Assembly (NCBI GenBank): GCA_964468815.1
Contig: CAYXWN010000008.1
Location: 1 to 53,611 of the forward strand
Source of the DNA: UMGS621 sp964468815
GTDB taxonomy: Bacteria; Bacillota; Clostridia; Christensenellales; Borkfalkiaceae
DNA length: 53,611 nucleotides
Direction of reading: 5' to 3'
Shown: piece by piece, positions 29,363 through 37,550 of the stretch
Layout: every line of letters begins with the position of its first letter
Numbering within the stretch: the stretch's first letter is position 1
Notes under the pieces: generated by a model
What the model was told of the DNA's origin: nothing
Seen by the model: only the letters and a program-made list of their open reading frames with translations
The model's database searches: none
Translations under genes and position numbers: made by a program

Positions 29363-29799
29363 ACCGCTTCCTTCAAATCGATCTCAAAATCGAGATTCGC
29401 GTTTACGATCACAAAAACAGAATTAGACTCATCGTAAACGCGCAACGTCACCGTTTGCGCAGGCATCAAAACACTCGCGCGATAAGGGTAATAGATATAT
29501 TCGACACACCCGTTTTGATCTGTTTGCGCTCTGTTTTTTTGCATCGTTCCGCCGTTTATGGGGAGAATATACATATAATGCCCCTCTACCGGATTCCCTC
29601 CGCGCGTAAGTTTAATCGTGATATAAACGGGAGTTTCTCCGTCCGCTACGGGTTCTTCGGGCGAAATCGAAACTACTTCTATTTCATAGTTTTTCGCCCG
29701 AACATAATCGAAGCAATACATCGCGACAAAAATCACGGCGATTATCACCAAGGTCGTAAAAACCTTATTTTTTTTAAGGAACTCAAATATTCCATCCAT
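29359..29799 (-). CDS. small membrane-anchored Ig-like protein inside the ABC operon
   Basis: A 146-residue protein of no family I can name. It has a short cytoplasmic start (MDGIFEFLKKNKVF), one membrane helix (about residues 15-31), and an outside domain of beta strands with the look of bacterial Ig-like invasin/Big units: VSISPEEPVADGETPVYITI followed by a NGCVEYIYYP strand. It overlaps the solute-binding protein gene by 17 bp and the permease gene by 4 bp, so it is tightly coupled to the transporter. It may be an accessory part of the uptake complex; this is inference from position only. Confidence 0.75.
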   Translation of the reverse strand: MDGIFEFLKKNKVFTTLVIIAVIFVAMYCFDYVRAKNYEIEVVSISPEEPVADGETPVYITIKLTRGGNPVEGHYMYILPINGGTMQKNRAQTDQNGCVEYIYYPYRASVLMPAQTVTLRVYDESNSVFVIVNANLDFEIDLKEAV

Positions 29800-31279
29800 C
29801 GGTATTCAACCCCAACGTTTCCACAACGCTTCTCGCGCCGGCGACTTGAATTTCATTTACGCCTTGATAGAATTGCGCATTCGTTTTTCTTCCGTTAAGC
29901 CACTCCGCAAACAATCTGTTCAGTCTTGCGTTTTGTTCGGTTACAAACGCTTGCGGCCACGAAGTATTCGGGATTTTCGGGAAACTGTTTCCCATCCATT
30001 CATTTAAAAGAACACTATACGAACTTCCTTTTGTAGCCGGAAGAGAAGCACCCCATTCTTCCGCATATAAACTCATATATTCCGGCTGAGAAAGGAACTG
30101 CAAAAACTTCACGGCGGCGTCTAAAACCTCCGGCTTTCCCTCTACTGCGGGCTTCATGATATTCAGCGAAAAATCCACCCCCGGTTGATAAGGCCCGCTT
30201 TCGGTGTATTCTATTTCGGGCAAATAATCGTACGAATCCTTGCTTATTACGGGGCTCGGGAACAATCCTGTGGTAAACGATCTTCCTTTCGCGTTCAGTT
30301 CGTCTAACATACGCCACGTTCCGTCTTCGATCATTGCAACGCCGCCCTTTTCCCACGACGTAATATAATCGCTCGTTAACCAACCTTTTTCAAGATATTC
30401 GTTATAATATTTTCTCAGTTCGTTATACAAATCTTTCGCGTAATCATGCTCGACAGGATTATAAACGCCCTCTAAAACCGCACGGACTTGTTCTGATTCT
30501 TGAACGATTCCGTCATTATCATAATCTGTTTGATCAAAAACATAATTCGCAAACGCCGGTCCTAAGGATGCTAACATAACCCATTGGTCGATCTGAACCG
30601 TTTTGAAATAACTCCAAGGCGCGACTACCGTTCCCTTAAAACTCGAACTTTCCTCAATTGTTTTTATCGTCGTTTGAAACTCTTTCCAAGTCTTGGGAAC
30701 TTCGGTAATATTTGCAGCCCCGAATACTTCTTTGTTGTAGTAATAACCCGTGGAAGGTCCGGCGAACAAGAATACGGGAATTGCGTAAATACTTCCGTTT
30801 ACGCCGCGAATATTGCTTTGCTCGAAAAGATAATCTTCATACAGATCCGACCACTTTTTGTTCCCTTCCACAAACGGATTCGGTTGATTGAGGTATTCCG
30901 TTAAATCAACGTACCAATCATTATATTGGAATTTCGTTCCCCAAGAGTACGCAATCGTCGGGCAAGCGCCTGTTTCTATCTGCGTCGTGAACCATTGAGA
31001 CATTTCTTCTTCAAGTGCGGAAACGTTTTTGTTTCTAACCCACTTGATTTTAATATTCGGATACAATCTCATAAATTCTTCCGCTATCAACCGCGGCGAA
31101 TTTACAACGTTAGGATTTTCAAGCGTAGGCGTCGTGTTCAAAGTAGGTCCCCAACCGTGAAAATCAACCAACAACGTTATTTCCTCGGATGTGCCCGATT
31201 CTCCGCCGCAACCGCAAACAGCGACGAGCATCACGGAAGCGATTACCAAAGAAATAATTTTCAGCAATAATTTTTTCAT
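29783..31279 (-). CDS. ABC transporter solute-binding lipoprotein, family 1
   Basis: A 498-residue CUT1 substrate-binding protein. The signal peptide MKKLLLKIISLVIASVMLV ends in a cysteine-rich lipobox region (CGCGG), so lipid attachment is likely. The mature part is typical of the family: FMRLYPNIKIKWV near 70, MIEDGTWRML near 315 and AAVKFLQFLSQPEYM near 400. It delivers a sugar or oligosaccharide to the two permeases; the ligand cannot be read from sequence. GAGGAGGAG stands before the ATG, which overlaps the previous gene by 4 bp. Confidence 0.92.
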   Translation of the reverse strand: MKKLLLKIISLVIASVMLVAVCGCGGESGTSEEITLLVDFHGWGPTLNTTPTLENPNVVNSPRLIAEEFMRLYPNIKIKWVRNKNVSALEEEMSQWFTTQIETGACPTIAYSWGTKFQYNDWYVDLTEYLNQPNPFVEGNKKWSDLYEDYLFEQSNIRGVNGSIYAIPVFLFAGPSTGYYYNKEVFGAANITEVPKTWKEFQTTIKTIEESSSFKGTVVAPWSYFKTVQIDQWVMLASLGPAFANYVFDQTDYDNDGIVQESEQVRAVLEGVYNPVEHDYAKDLYNELRKYYNEYLEKGWLTSDYITSWEKGGVAMIEDGTWRMLDELNAKGRSFTTGLFPSPVISKDSYDYLPEIEYTESGPYQPGVDFSLNIMKPAVEGKPEVLDAAVKFLQFLSQPEYMSLYAEEWGASLPATKGSSYSVLLNEWMGNSFPKIPNTSWPQAFVTEQNARLNRLFAEWLNGRKTNAQFYQGVNEIQVAGARSVVETLGLNTDGWNI

Positions 31280-32184
31280 TTTATCTCCTCCTCAAAAAAC
31301 GAATGAATCAAATCAACCGTTTCTTTGTTCGATTTTTTCAAAGCTACTACGTATGAATTTGCGTTTTCACTTTCTTCAAACGTGCTCTTACCGTTTTTAT
31401 CTACGAAAACACGCCCTTTTTTCGTCGAAAAATAATCGTTTTCCCCAAAAACGCCGAATAGCGTCGTTAACGGATCCCAACTGTAACGAGGTCCGTTCTG
31501 AAAGAATTTATAACACAACGATACGGGGTTTTGGGGATCGCAACGTTCCGAAAGCGCACCCAATGTAAGAACGTCCAACCCAACGGTAAAATCACTGTAA
31601 TACGTTGGAACTTTTACCGTCTCGATAACGGTAAACACAGACGAAAGATCGGTAATAAAATTATATTCGCCAAGCATTTTTGCTCCGCAAAAAGAAAAAT
31701 ACTTTTCCGTTTGCGAAAAATTACCGCCCATAATAACAAGTCTTTCCACCTTTTCGTTAAACAAAACTTGTCCGCTTATTTCTCCGAAATCGCATTTCAA
31801 AAAATTCGCGATATTGCGCAACTGTCCGATACATATCACCGTTACGCTGCCGTTCGCCGCATTTTTTAATTTTTCGTATAACAAATCGTTTGCGTCGCCA
31901 TAATCTTTTTCATCGTTTTTTCCCAAACAATCCAACACGCGTTCCGCAAACGGCACGCCGTAATGAATATGCAGTTCGTTTTGTTTCAATATCCCGATTT
32001 CAAAAGAATTACCATAATACTCGTTTATCGCGTCGGTAAGTCGAGCACCCTTTTTAAAACTGTTGGAATAGAGCATACATTCCACGTTTACGAGTCCTGC
32101 ATTATGGAATTTATTCAACAACGCAATCGCCGCGGCATCGTCGCAATCGCCGCCGAGATCGGTATCTAAAATTATTTTTTTCAC
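31276..32184 (-). CDS. nucleoside hydrolase-family N-ribosidase-like protein
   Basis: A 302-residue protein of the inosine-uridine nucleoside hydrolase superfamily. These are calcium enzymes splitting N-glycosidic bonds to release ribose. The N-terminal metal motif is DTDLGGDCDDAAAI, two residues longer than the classic DTDPGIDDA; the last metal ligand is in YSWDPLTTLFGV near 237. LVIMGGNF near 150 is the usual central strand. No signal peptide is seen, so it acts in the cytoplasm after uptake. The long metal loop occurs in a less studied branch whose substrates may not be nucleosides. Neighbouring ribokinase supports release of ribose or a similar pentose. Confidence 0.85.
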   Translation of the reverse strand: MKKIILDTDLGGDCDDAAAIALLNKFHNAGLVNVECMLYSNSFKKGARLTDAINEYYGNSFEIGILKQNELHIHYGVPFAERVLDCLGKNDEKDYGDANDLLYEKLKNAANGSVTVICIGQLRNIANFLKCDFGEISGQVLFNEKVERLVIMGGNFSQTEKYFSFCGAKMLGEYNFITDLSSVFTVIETVKVPTYYSDFTVGLDVLTLGALSERCDPQNPVSLCYKFFQNGPRYSWDPLTTLFGVFGENDYFSTKKGRVFVDKNGKSTFEESENANSYVVALKKSNKETVDLIHSFFEEEIK

Positions 32185-33716
32185 TTTGTTAACCCTATTT
32201 TATAAATACAATATCCCTCTAACTTTAAAGTTCCGTTCGCCGAAACAACGTCGCCCTGCTTAATCCATTCATTACCGTTAAAAACACCTTGCTCGCAAGT
32301 CATATCGGTCAAGCCTTGAAGTTCTGCTTCTTTTTCGCTCGCAACAATCACGTAATTACCGCAATCGATCAAAACGCCTATCGCGCTTTTTTCCGTCTTA
32401 AACACCAATTCGTTCTCGCCGAATTCGACTTTCTTCTCATACTTTCCTAACGGGAGATTGTTTTCAACGTTAAACGCAACAATATTCGCTTTATCCGTCG
32501 TAACCAAAGCGCTTCCGATAGAGTTAAGCATTTTCAAAAATCTTCCGACACTCGCCGTATGCTGTTTCGGACTCAAATCTGCTTTGTAAATGCCGTATTC
32601 GGGATCTGTTTTAGGATCCCCGTTATTCGTCACGAAAAACTCGCTCGTCGCGACCTCATACATAATGTAACCGCCGTTTTGCGCAAACGCGTTCAAAATC
32701 AACGAATTCGTATTGGAATAAGACGCTCTGTTTTCTGCAATATGCGGATAATTCCCGACAAGAGAATATTCTTTTATCGCGTTACGTATCGTCGACACAT
32801 TCTCCTCGTGCGGATCGTCCCCCACGATATCGATTCCTTCTAAGTCAAATACGCTTTGAATATAATCGTTCATTACGTTCGCAAGCGCAAAATTCACACG
32901 CGTATAAATTTTATACGGAGAGGACTTAAACGCCTTTCCAACCGTGTTAAGCGCTTTGTTTACATCCGCTATCGCTTGCTGTTCGGTAATTTGCTTACCG
33001 TCCTTTTTTACATAAATTTGATTATGACCGACTCTCCACAACGGAAAACAATCCGGTTCATTATGAACCTGCACTCCGATCAAAGTGTTGGGCTTTCCGT
33101 TTTTCTCATTCCATTCGTAAACGTAATCCATCAATTTCGTCACGACTTTTACTTCCCTTTCCAAAAGTGCGTCGTTGCCGAATTCAAGGTGCATAATATA
33201 TCCGTAATACTTCCAAAACATTCCCGTATATTGGGTATCGTATCGCGGATACGTTTTTTCATCGTCTATGATATAATCCGGAATATGATAACTATGTGTT
33301 TCTCCGCACATATTGGTAGAAAACCATAAAAACTCAACTTTAAGATTATATTTTTTTGCCATACTCAAAAAAACGTCGATAACCGAAAAATCATACCGAT
33401 CTTTATCCGTTTCGATATCTCGCCAATCAATCGGAAGTTGTATCGTATTTATATTTAAAGCAGCAGTCGCCTTAAAATAAGGTTCTAAATCTTCTGCTTT
33501 TTTATATTCGCAATTCATGAAAGCGTCCGTTCTTAGTTGAATCCCTACGTAAGTAAACGGCTTTCCGTCCGCTTCGATATACGTAACGCCGTTTTCGGTT
33601 ACCACTCTTCCGGCAACCACTTCCTCTTGTTTTTTCTGAGAACAACCAGTAATATTCATTATTAAAAAAACTCCTGACAATAATATAAAAAGTATTTTTT
33701 TTAAAACTCCGTTCAT
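32181..33716 (-). CDS. secreted lipoprotein with TIM-barrel glycosidase domain (clan GH-A-like)
   Basis: 511 residues. The signal peptide ends in the lipobox ITGC (Cys near 25), so it is anchored outside. A short beta strand pair (GVTYIEADGKPFTYVGIQLR) leads into a TIM barrel: INTIQLPIDWRDIE near 92, acid/base candidate in VHNEPD (Glu near 219) and nucleophile candidate in HIAENRAS (Glu near 328). The layout recalls GH42/GH35-type beta-galactosidases and proteins with a DUF4978-type C-terminus, but the family is not certain. It is the first gene of the operon, with AAAAGGAGGG before the ATG, and probably trims the substrate before uptake. Confidence 0.8.
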   Translation of the reverse strand: MNGVLKKILFILLSGVFLIMNITGCSQKKQEEVVAGRVVTENGVTYIEADGKPFTYVGIQLRTDAFMNCEYKKAEDLEPYFKATAALNINTIQLPIDWRDIETDKDRYDFSVIDVFLSMAKKYNLKVEFLWFSTNMCGETHSYHIPDYIIDDEKTYPRYDTQYTGMFWKYYGYIMHLEFGNDALLEREVKVVTKLMDYVYEWNEKNGKPNTLIGVQVHNEPDCFPLWRVGHNQIYVKKDGKQITEQQAIADVNKALNTVGKAFKSSPYKIYTRVNFALANVMNDYIQSVFDLEGIDIVGDDPHEENVSTIRNAIKEYSLVGNYPHIAENRASYSNTNSLILNAFAQNGGYIMYEVATSEFFVTNNGDPKTDPEYGIYKADLSPKQHTASVGRFLKMLNSIGSALVTTDKANIVAFNVENNLPLGKYEKKVEFGENELVFKTEKSAIGVLIDCGNYVIVASEKEAELQGLTDMTCEQGVFNGNEWIKQGDVVSANGTLKLEGYCIYKIGLTK

Positions 33717-33739
33717 ATTACCCTCCTTTTCATAATTAA

Positions 33740-33768
33740 ATTATATCACCGTTTTTTTGTTTTTATAG
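33740..33768 (-). promoter_or_regulatory. promoter of the carbohydrate operon, weak -35
   Basis: Minus strand: -10 TATAAT (33740-33745), 17-bp spacer, then CTATAA (33763-33768) at the -35 position, which matches consensus at only two positions. A poor -35 next to a repeat at 33779-33811 suggests an activator-dependent promoter. Confidence 0.6.
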
Positions 33769-33778
33769 TCCCATTTTT

Positions 33779-33811
33779 CCCTCAAATATATAACATCTTC
33801 CCGATTTGGTT
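33779..33811 (+). promoter_or_regulatory. putative AraC operator, copy 1
   Basis: About 33 bases with the core TCTTCCCGATTT and an AT-rich left part (CTCAAATATATAAC). It is repeated in the same orientation at 34022-34055, and lies 10 bases upstream of the weak -35 of the operon promoter. Confidence 0.6.
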
Positions 33812-34021
33812 ATTTTTCTCACTACGCAATCAATCCTGACGTCATCCTAAAAAAGGATTCGCTTTTGAAACCATTTTTCTTATAAATTATCCGACAAAAT
33901 CAAACTTTTAGAATAAACTTTGAATATTTTTTCACGCAAACAACCAATACCTATAAAAACAAACCACTCAAAATCAACAATTTCTCCTTTCTCCGTACCC
34001 CTCTCCAAATAATTACTATTT
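33812..34021. other. AT-rich spacer between divergent promoters
   Basis: No gene or RNA is seen. It separates the two operator-like repeats by 244 bp centre to centre, enough for looping by a dimer or two bound proteins. Confidence 0.5.
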
Positions 34022-34055
34022 TCCTCAAAATATATACTATCTTCCCGATTTTGTT
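34022..34055 (+). promoter_or_regulatory. putative AraC operator, copy 2
   Basis: Second copy of the 33-34 base element (core TCTTCCCGATTTT), ending 18 bases before the -35 of the regulator's own promoter. Confidence 0.6.
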
Positions 34056-34073
34056 CTGTTAAAAAAACTTCAA

Positions 34074-34102
34074 TTGATTTAATTTTTTAATAATATTACA
34101 AT
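34074..34102 (+). promoter_or_regulatory. promoter of the PocR-AraC regulator
   Basis: Plus strand: TTGATT (34074-34079), 17-bp spacer, TACAAT (34097-34102). The predicted start falls at the edge of the ribosome binding site AAAGGAG, so the leader would be very short. Confidence 0.45.
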
Positions 34103-34125
34103 GACAGAAAGGAGAAAAACAATAT

Positions 34126-34962
34126 ATGATAGTCCACTTCGATTATGAAAACCTTAAAAAAATACTCGTTGATTTTCACCTTTTAACAAACGCGACTATA
34201 TGCATCTTCAATCAAGATTACGAACCGATATTAGCGTATCCGGAAAATCCGCCTGAATTTTGCAAACTCATAAAATCCACTCAACACGGCAACATCATGT
34301 GTATTCAGTCCGATATTGACGGTTGCAGAAAAGCAAAATTAACAAAACACCCCGTCACATACAAATGCCCTGCCGGATTAATAGATACCGTAACTCCGAT
34401 TATTTGCAACGATACTATCATCGGCTATATCATGTTCGGACAAATAATCGACAAAGCGACTCCGCGAGAAGAACAATTAAAGCAAATTATTAAAAAAGCG
34501 TCGAAATATGAAATACCGAAAGAAAAAATTCAACCGGCTTTTGAAAAATTATTATCTTTTGACGAACAACATATTAGAGCGGCATCCAATATTTTGGCAG
34601 CCTGCGCAGGATATATTTATCTTTCAAATATGATAAAAATAGAAAAAAATCTATTTTCGGAAAACATCATAAAATACGTAGACGAACATTATCGAGAAAC
34701 ATTATCGATAAAAACACTCTGTAATAAATTTTTCATATCAAAAAACAAATTATACGATATTTTCGATGAGTTGTGTAACACCACTCCGATCAAATATCAA
34801 TTACATTTGCGCTTAAAAGAAAGCAAAAAATTGCTTACCACAACCAATTTGAATATAACCGAAATAAGCGATTATCTAGGATTCAACAACTACAATTATT
34901 TTACGAAACTCTTTAAAAAAGAATTCGGCATATCTCCGTCAAAATTCAAAAAACAACAATGA
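34126..34962 (+). CDS. AraC family regulator with PocR sensory domain
   Basis: 278 residues. The N-terminal PocR-type ligand domain (about 8-165) has conserved cysteines in the order FCKLI, NIMCIQSDIDGC and YKCPAGL. The C-terminal AraC-type double helix-turn-helix (about 175-275) has LSIKTLCNKFFISKNKLYDIF and ITEISDYLGFNNYNYFTKLF. PocR domains bind small molecules such as propanediol in known cases; here the ligand is probably a sugar from the divergent operon. Its gene is lower in GC than its neighbours. AAAGGAG stands 11 bases before the ATG. It probably activates the operon through the repeats in the shared spacer. Confidence 0.93.
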   Translation: MIVHFDYENLKKILVDFHLLTNATICIFNQDYEPILAYPENPPEFCKLIKSTQHGNIMCIQSDIDGCRKAKLTKHPVTYKCPAGLIDTVTPIICNDTIIGYIMFGQIIDKATPREEQLKQIIKKASKYEIPKEKIQPAFEKLLSFDEQHIRAASNILAACAGYIYLSNMIKIEKNLFSENIIKYVDEHYRETLSIKTLCNKFFISKNKLYDIFDELCNTTPIKYQLHLRLKESKKLLTTTNLNITEISDYLGFNNYNYFTKLFKKEFGISPSKFKKQQ

Positions 34963-35005
34963 GTTTTCTCCATTGTTTCCCTCTAAACACTTTGACAAAC
35001 AAATC

Positions 35006-35047
35006 GAGAATGAGTTCCAAAAAGCAGAAACTCATTCTCATTTTTTT
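35006..35047 (+). terminator. intrinsic terminator of the regulator gene
   Basis: Plus strand arms GAGAATGAGTT (35006-35016) and AACTCATTCTC (35029-35039), perfect over 11 bp, then ATTTTTTTAT. Confidence 0.9.
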
Positions 35048-35070
35048 ATCTCTTATAAGGATCTATACAC

Positions 35071-35105
35071 AAAAAACAAGCCTGTCGAAAAATTCGATAG
35101 GCTTG
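35071..35105 (-). terminator. intrinsic terminator of the pgk-tpiA-gpmI operon
   Basis: Minus strand arms CAAGCCTATCGAA (35093-35105) and TTCGACAGGCTTG (35077-35089), three-base loop, followed by TTTTTTGTG. One A-C mismatch lies in the stem. It lies about 95 bases after the gpmI stop. Confidence 0.85.
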
Positions 35106-35198
35106 AAAAATGTATGAAAATATTTTTTTGTTTCGCCGTTTTTATCGGTAACAGCGACGAAAATAAATTTCTTAAAAACTGCGTTTTCCGCGTTTTGA

Positions 35199-36740
35199 TT
35201 ACTCGGAAAGAATCAGCGTTTTTCCCGTCATTTCCGTCGGGACTTCTTTCCCCATGACCGTCAAAATCGTCGGTGCGATATCGGCAAGAACGCCGCCCGA
35301 ACGCAACGTTCTTCCGCGGTAAGCGTCCCCTGCGACGATAAACGGAACGGGGTTGGTGGTATGAGCCGTGAACGGAGAACCGTCTTCCGCGATCATTCGA
35401 TCCGCGTTACCGTGATCCGCCGTAATTAACGCGACGCCGCCCTTTTCCAAAATTTTATCGACAACCTTTCCAAGACACGTATCCACCGCTTCTACCGCCT
35501 TTACAGCCGCCGGTAAAACGCCGGTGTGTCCGACCATGTCGCAATTGGCAAAGTTCAAGATCACGACGTCGTAACGATCGGAATCCAACTCTTCCAACAC
35601 TTTATCGGTCACCTCGTACGCGCTCATTTCCGGCTTCAAATCGTAAGTGGCGACTTTCGGCGACGGAATCAGATCGCGATCTTCCCCGACGTTGGGGGCT
35701 TCTACACCGCCGTTAAAAAAGAACGTGACGTGCGCGTATTTTTCAGTTTCGGCGATGCGAAGTTGACGATATCCCTTTTGAGAAAGATATTCGCCCAACG
35801 TATTTTTCAAGGACTGCGGCTTGAATGCGATCGCGACGTTGCGGAACGTTGCGTCGTACTGCGTAAAGCAGACGTAATTCGGCTTTAACCAACCCGTTTT
35901 ACGAGCAAAGCCCGCAAATTCCTCTTCCGTCATGGCACGCGTCAACTGACGAGCGCGATCGGGGCGGAAATTAAAGAAAATAATAGAATCACCCGATTCG
36001 ATCAAGCCGACGGGTTTGCCGTTTTCCGTTTTGACCGCAGGCAACGTAAACTCATCCGTTACGCCCTTTTCGTAAGATTCTTCCAAATACGCCGCAAGGT
36101 CGGAAACCGGTTCGCCCGTCCCCAACGTCAACATATCGTAAGCCTGTTCAACGCGTTCCCAACGGTTATCGCGATCCATCGCGTAATAACGCCCGACAAC
36201 GGAAGCGACCGTACCGAACGCAAGTTCTTTCGTCTTTTCCTCCAACGCGCGCACGTAGCCTGCGCCGGAAGTGGGAGAAACGTCTCTCCCGTCCATAAAA
36301 CAATGAACGTAAGCGTTTTTCAATCCCTCGCGCTTTGCCAGTTCCAACAACGCGTAAAGGTGGGTAATATGGCTATGCACGCCGCCGTCCGACAGCAAAC
36401 CGTAAAAATGCAACTTCTTTCCGTTCGCCTTTGCGCCGCGAACCGCGGACAAAAGCGCTTCGTTCTCAAAAAACGTGCCGTCTCCGATCTCTTTCGTAAT
36501 GCGCGTCAACTCTTGATAAACGATTCTGCCCGCGCCGATATTGAGATGCCCGACCTCGCTGTTTCCCATCTGCCCGTCCGGAAGCCCGACGTCCATGCCG
36601 GACGCGCCGAGTTGCGTATGGGGATAGGTTTCCCACAATCTTTTGACGTTCGGACTTCCCTCGATCGCAATCGCGTTGCCCTCTTGCTCGGGATTGATTC
36701 CGTAACCGTCCATAATCAAAATACAATTTGGTCTACCCAT
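35199..36740 (-). CDS. gpmI: 2,3-bisphosphoglycerate-independent phosphoglycerate mutase
   Basis: Glycolytic enzyme interconverting 3- and 2-phosphoglycerate with two manganese ions, 513 residues (normal). It has LIMDGYGIN at the N-terminus (metal Asp), GNSEVGHLNIGAG near 60 (catalytic Ser), MDGRDVSPTS near 150, FNFRPDRARQ near 255, NCDMVGHTG near 400 and ADHGNAD near 440. GAAGGAG precedes the ATG. It is last in the pgk-tpiA-gpmI operon. Confidence 0.97.
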   Translation of the reverse strand: MGRPNCILIMDGYGINPEQEGNAIAIEGSPNVKRLWETYPHTQLGASGMDVGLPDGQMGNSEVGHLNIGAGRIVYQELTRITKEIGDGTFFENEALLSAVRGAKANGKKLHFYGLLSDGGVHSHITHLYALLELAKREGLKNAYVHCFMDGRDVSPTSGAGYVRALEEKTKELAFGTVASVVGRYYAMDRDNRWERVEQAYDMLTLGTGEPVSDLAAYLEESYEKGVTDEFTLPAVKTENGKPVGLIESGDSIIFFNFRPDRARQLTRAMTEEEFAGFARKTGWLKPNYVCFTQYDATFRNVAIAFKPQSLKNTLGEYLSQKGYRQLRIAETEKYAHVTFFFNGGVEAPNVGEDRDLIPSPKVATYDLKPEMSAYEVTDKVLEELDSDRYDVVILNFANCDMVGHTGVLPAAVKAVEAVDTCLGKVVDKILEKGGVALITADHGNADRMIAEDGSPFTAHTTNPVPFIVAGDAYRGRTLRSGGVLADIAPTILTVMGKEVPTEMTGKTLILSE

Positions 36741-36787
36741 ATATGATTCTCCTTCCGAAAAAAAGCGGGAGATTCTCCCGCTCGTTT

Positions 36788-37537
36788 TTAATTCAAATGA
36801 TAGTTGACGACTTTCGAAAAGTCCTCTGCTTTGAGAGAAGCGCCGCCGATCAAGCCGCCGTCGATGTTCCGCATGCTCATCAACTCTTTCGCGTTGCCGG
36901 GGTTCATGCTGCCGCCGTACTGAATCCGAAGCGTCTTTGCGACTTCTTTTCCGTAGAGTTGGCTGACTACGCGACGGATATAACCGATCGTGAGATTGGC
37001 GTCTTCTTTGGTCGCGGTCTTACCCGTTCCGATCGCCCAAACGGGCTCGTAAGCGATTACGACGTCGGAAAGATCTTCGATTCCCTCTAACGCGCCGACG
37101 ACCTGCTTTTTCAAAACGCGCTTCGTGCGATTCTTTTCGCGCTCCGTAAGCGTTTCGCCCACGCAAACGATGGGCTTCAAATCATTCGCAAGGGCTTGCT
37201 TAATGCGCTTATTGACGGATTCATCCGTTTCTCCGAAATACTGTCTGCGTTCGGAGTGACCGATGATCACGTATTCCACGCCCAATTCTTTGAGCATAGC
37301 CGCGCTGATTTCGCCCGTAAACGCACCCTTATCCGCCCAAGCGACGTTCTGTGCGCCGAGGTGAATTTTCGAACCGGCAAGCGCCTCGCCGACCACTTCC
37401 AAATCGGTGAACGGCACGCAAACAACGACTTCCGCACGCGCACGCGCAACCAGAGGTTTCAATTCCTCGATCAACGCTTTCGCTTCCGCAGCGGTTTTAT
37501 TCATTTTCCAGTTTCCCGCAATAATGGGTTTTCTCAT
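36788..37537 (-). CDS. tpiA: triosephosphate isomerase
   Basis: Interconverts dihydroxyacetone phosphate and glyceraldehyde 3-phosphate; 249 residues. GNWKMNKT near residue 8 (Asn, Lys of the active site), IIGHSERRQYFGE near 92 (catalytic His), AYEPVWAIGTGKTAT near 164 (catalytic Glu and phosphate loop) and YGGSMNPGNA near 210 are all intact. AAGGAG stands before the ATG, and only 13 bp separate it from pgk. Confidence 0.98.
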   Translation of the reverse strand: MRKPIIAGNWKMNKTAAEAKALIEELKPLVARARAEVVVCVPFTDLEVVGEALAGSKIHLGAQNVAWADKGAFTGEISAAMLKELGVEYVIIGHSERRQYFGETDESVNKRIKQALANDLKPIVCVGETLTEREKNRTKRVLKKQVVGALEGIEDLSDVVIAYEPVWAIGTGKTATKEDANLTIGYIRRVVSQLYGKEVAKTLRIQYGGSMNPGNAKELMSMRNIDGGLIGGASLKAEDFSKVVNYHLN

Positions 37538-37550
37538 ATTCGTATTCTCC

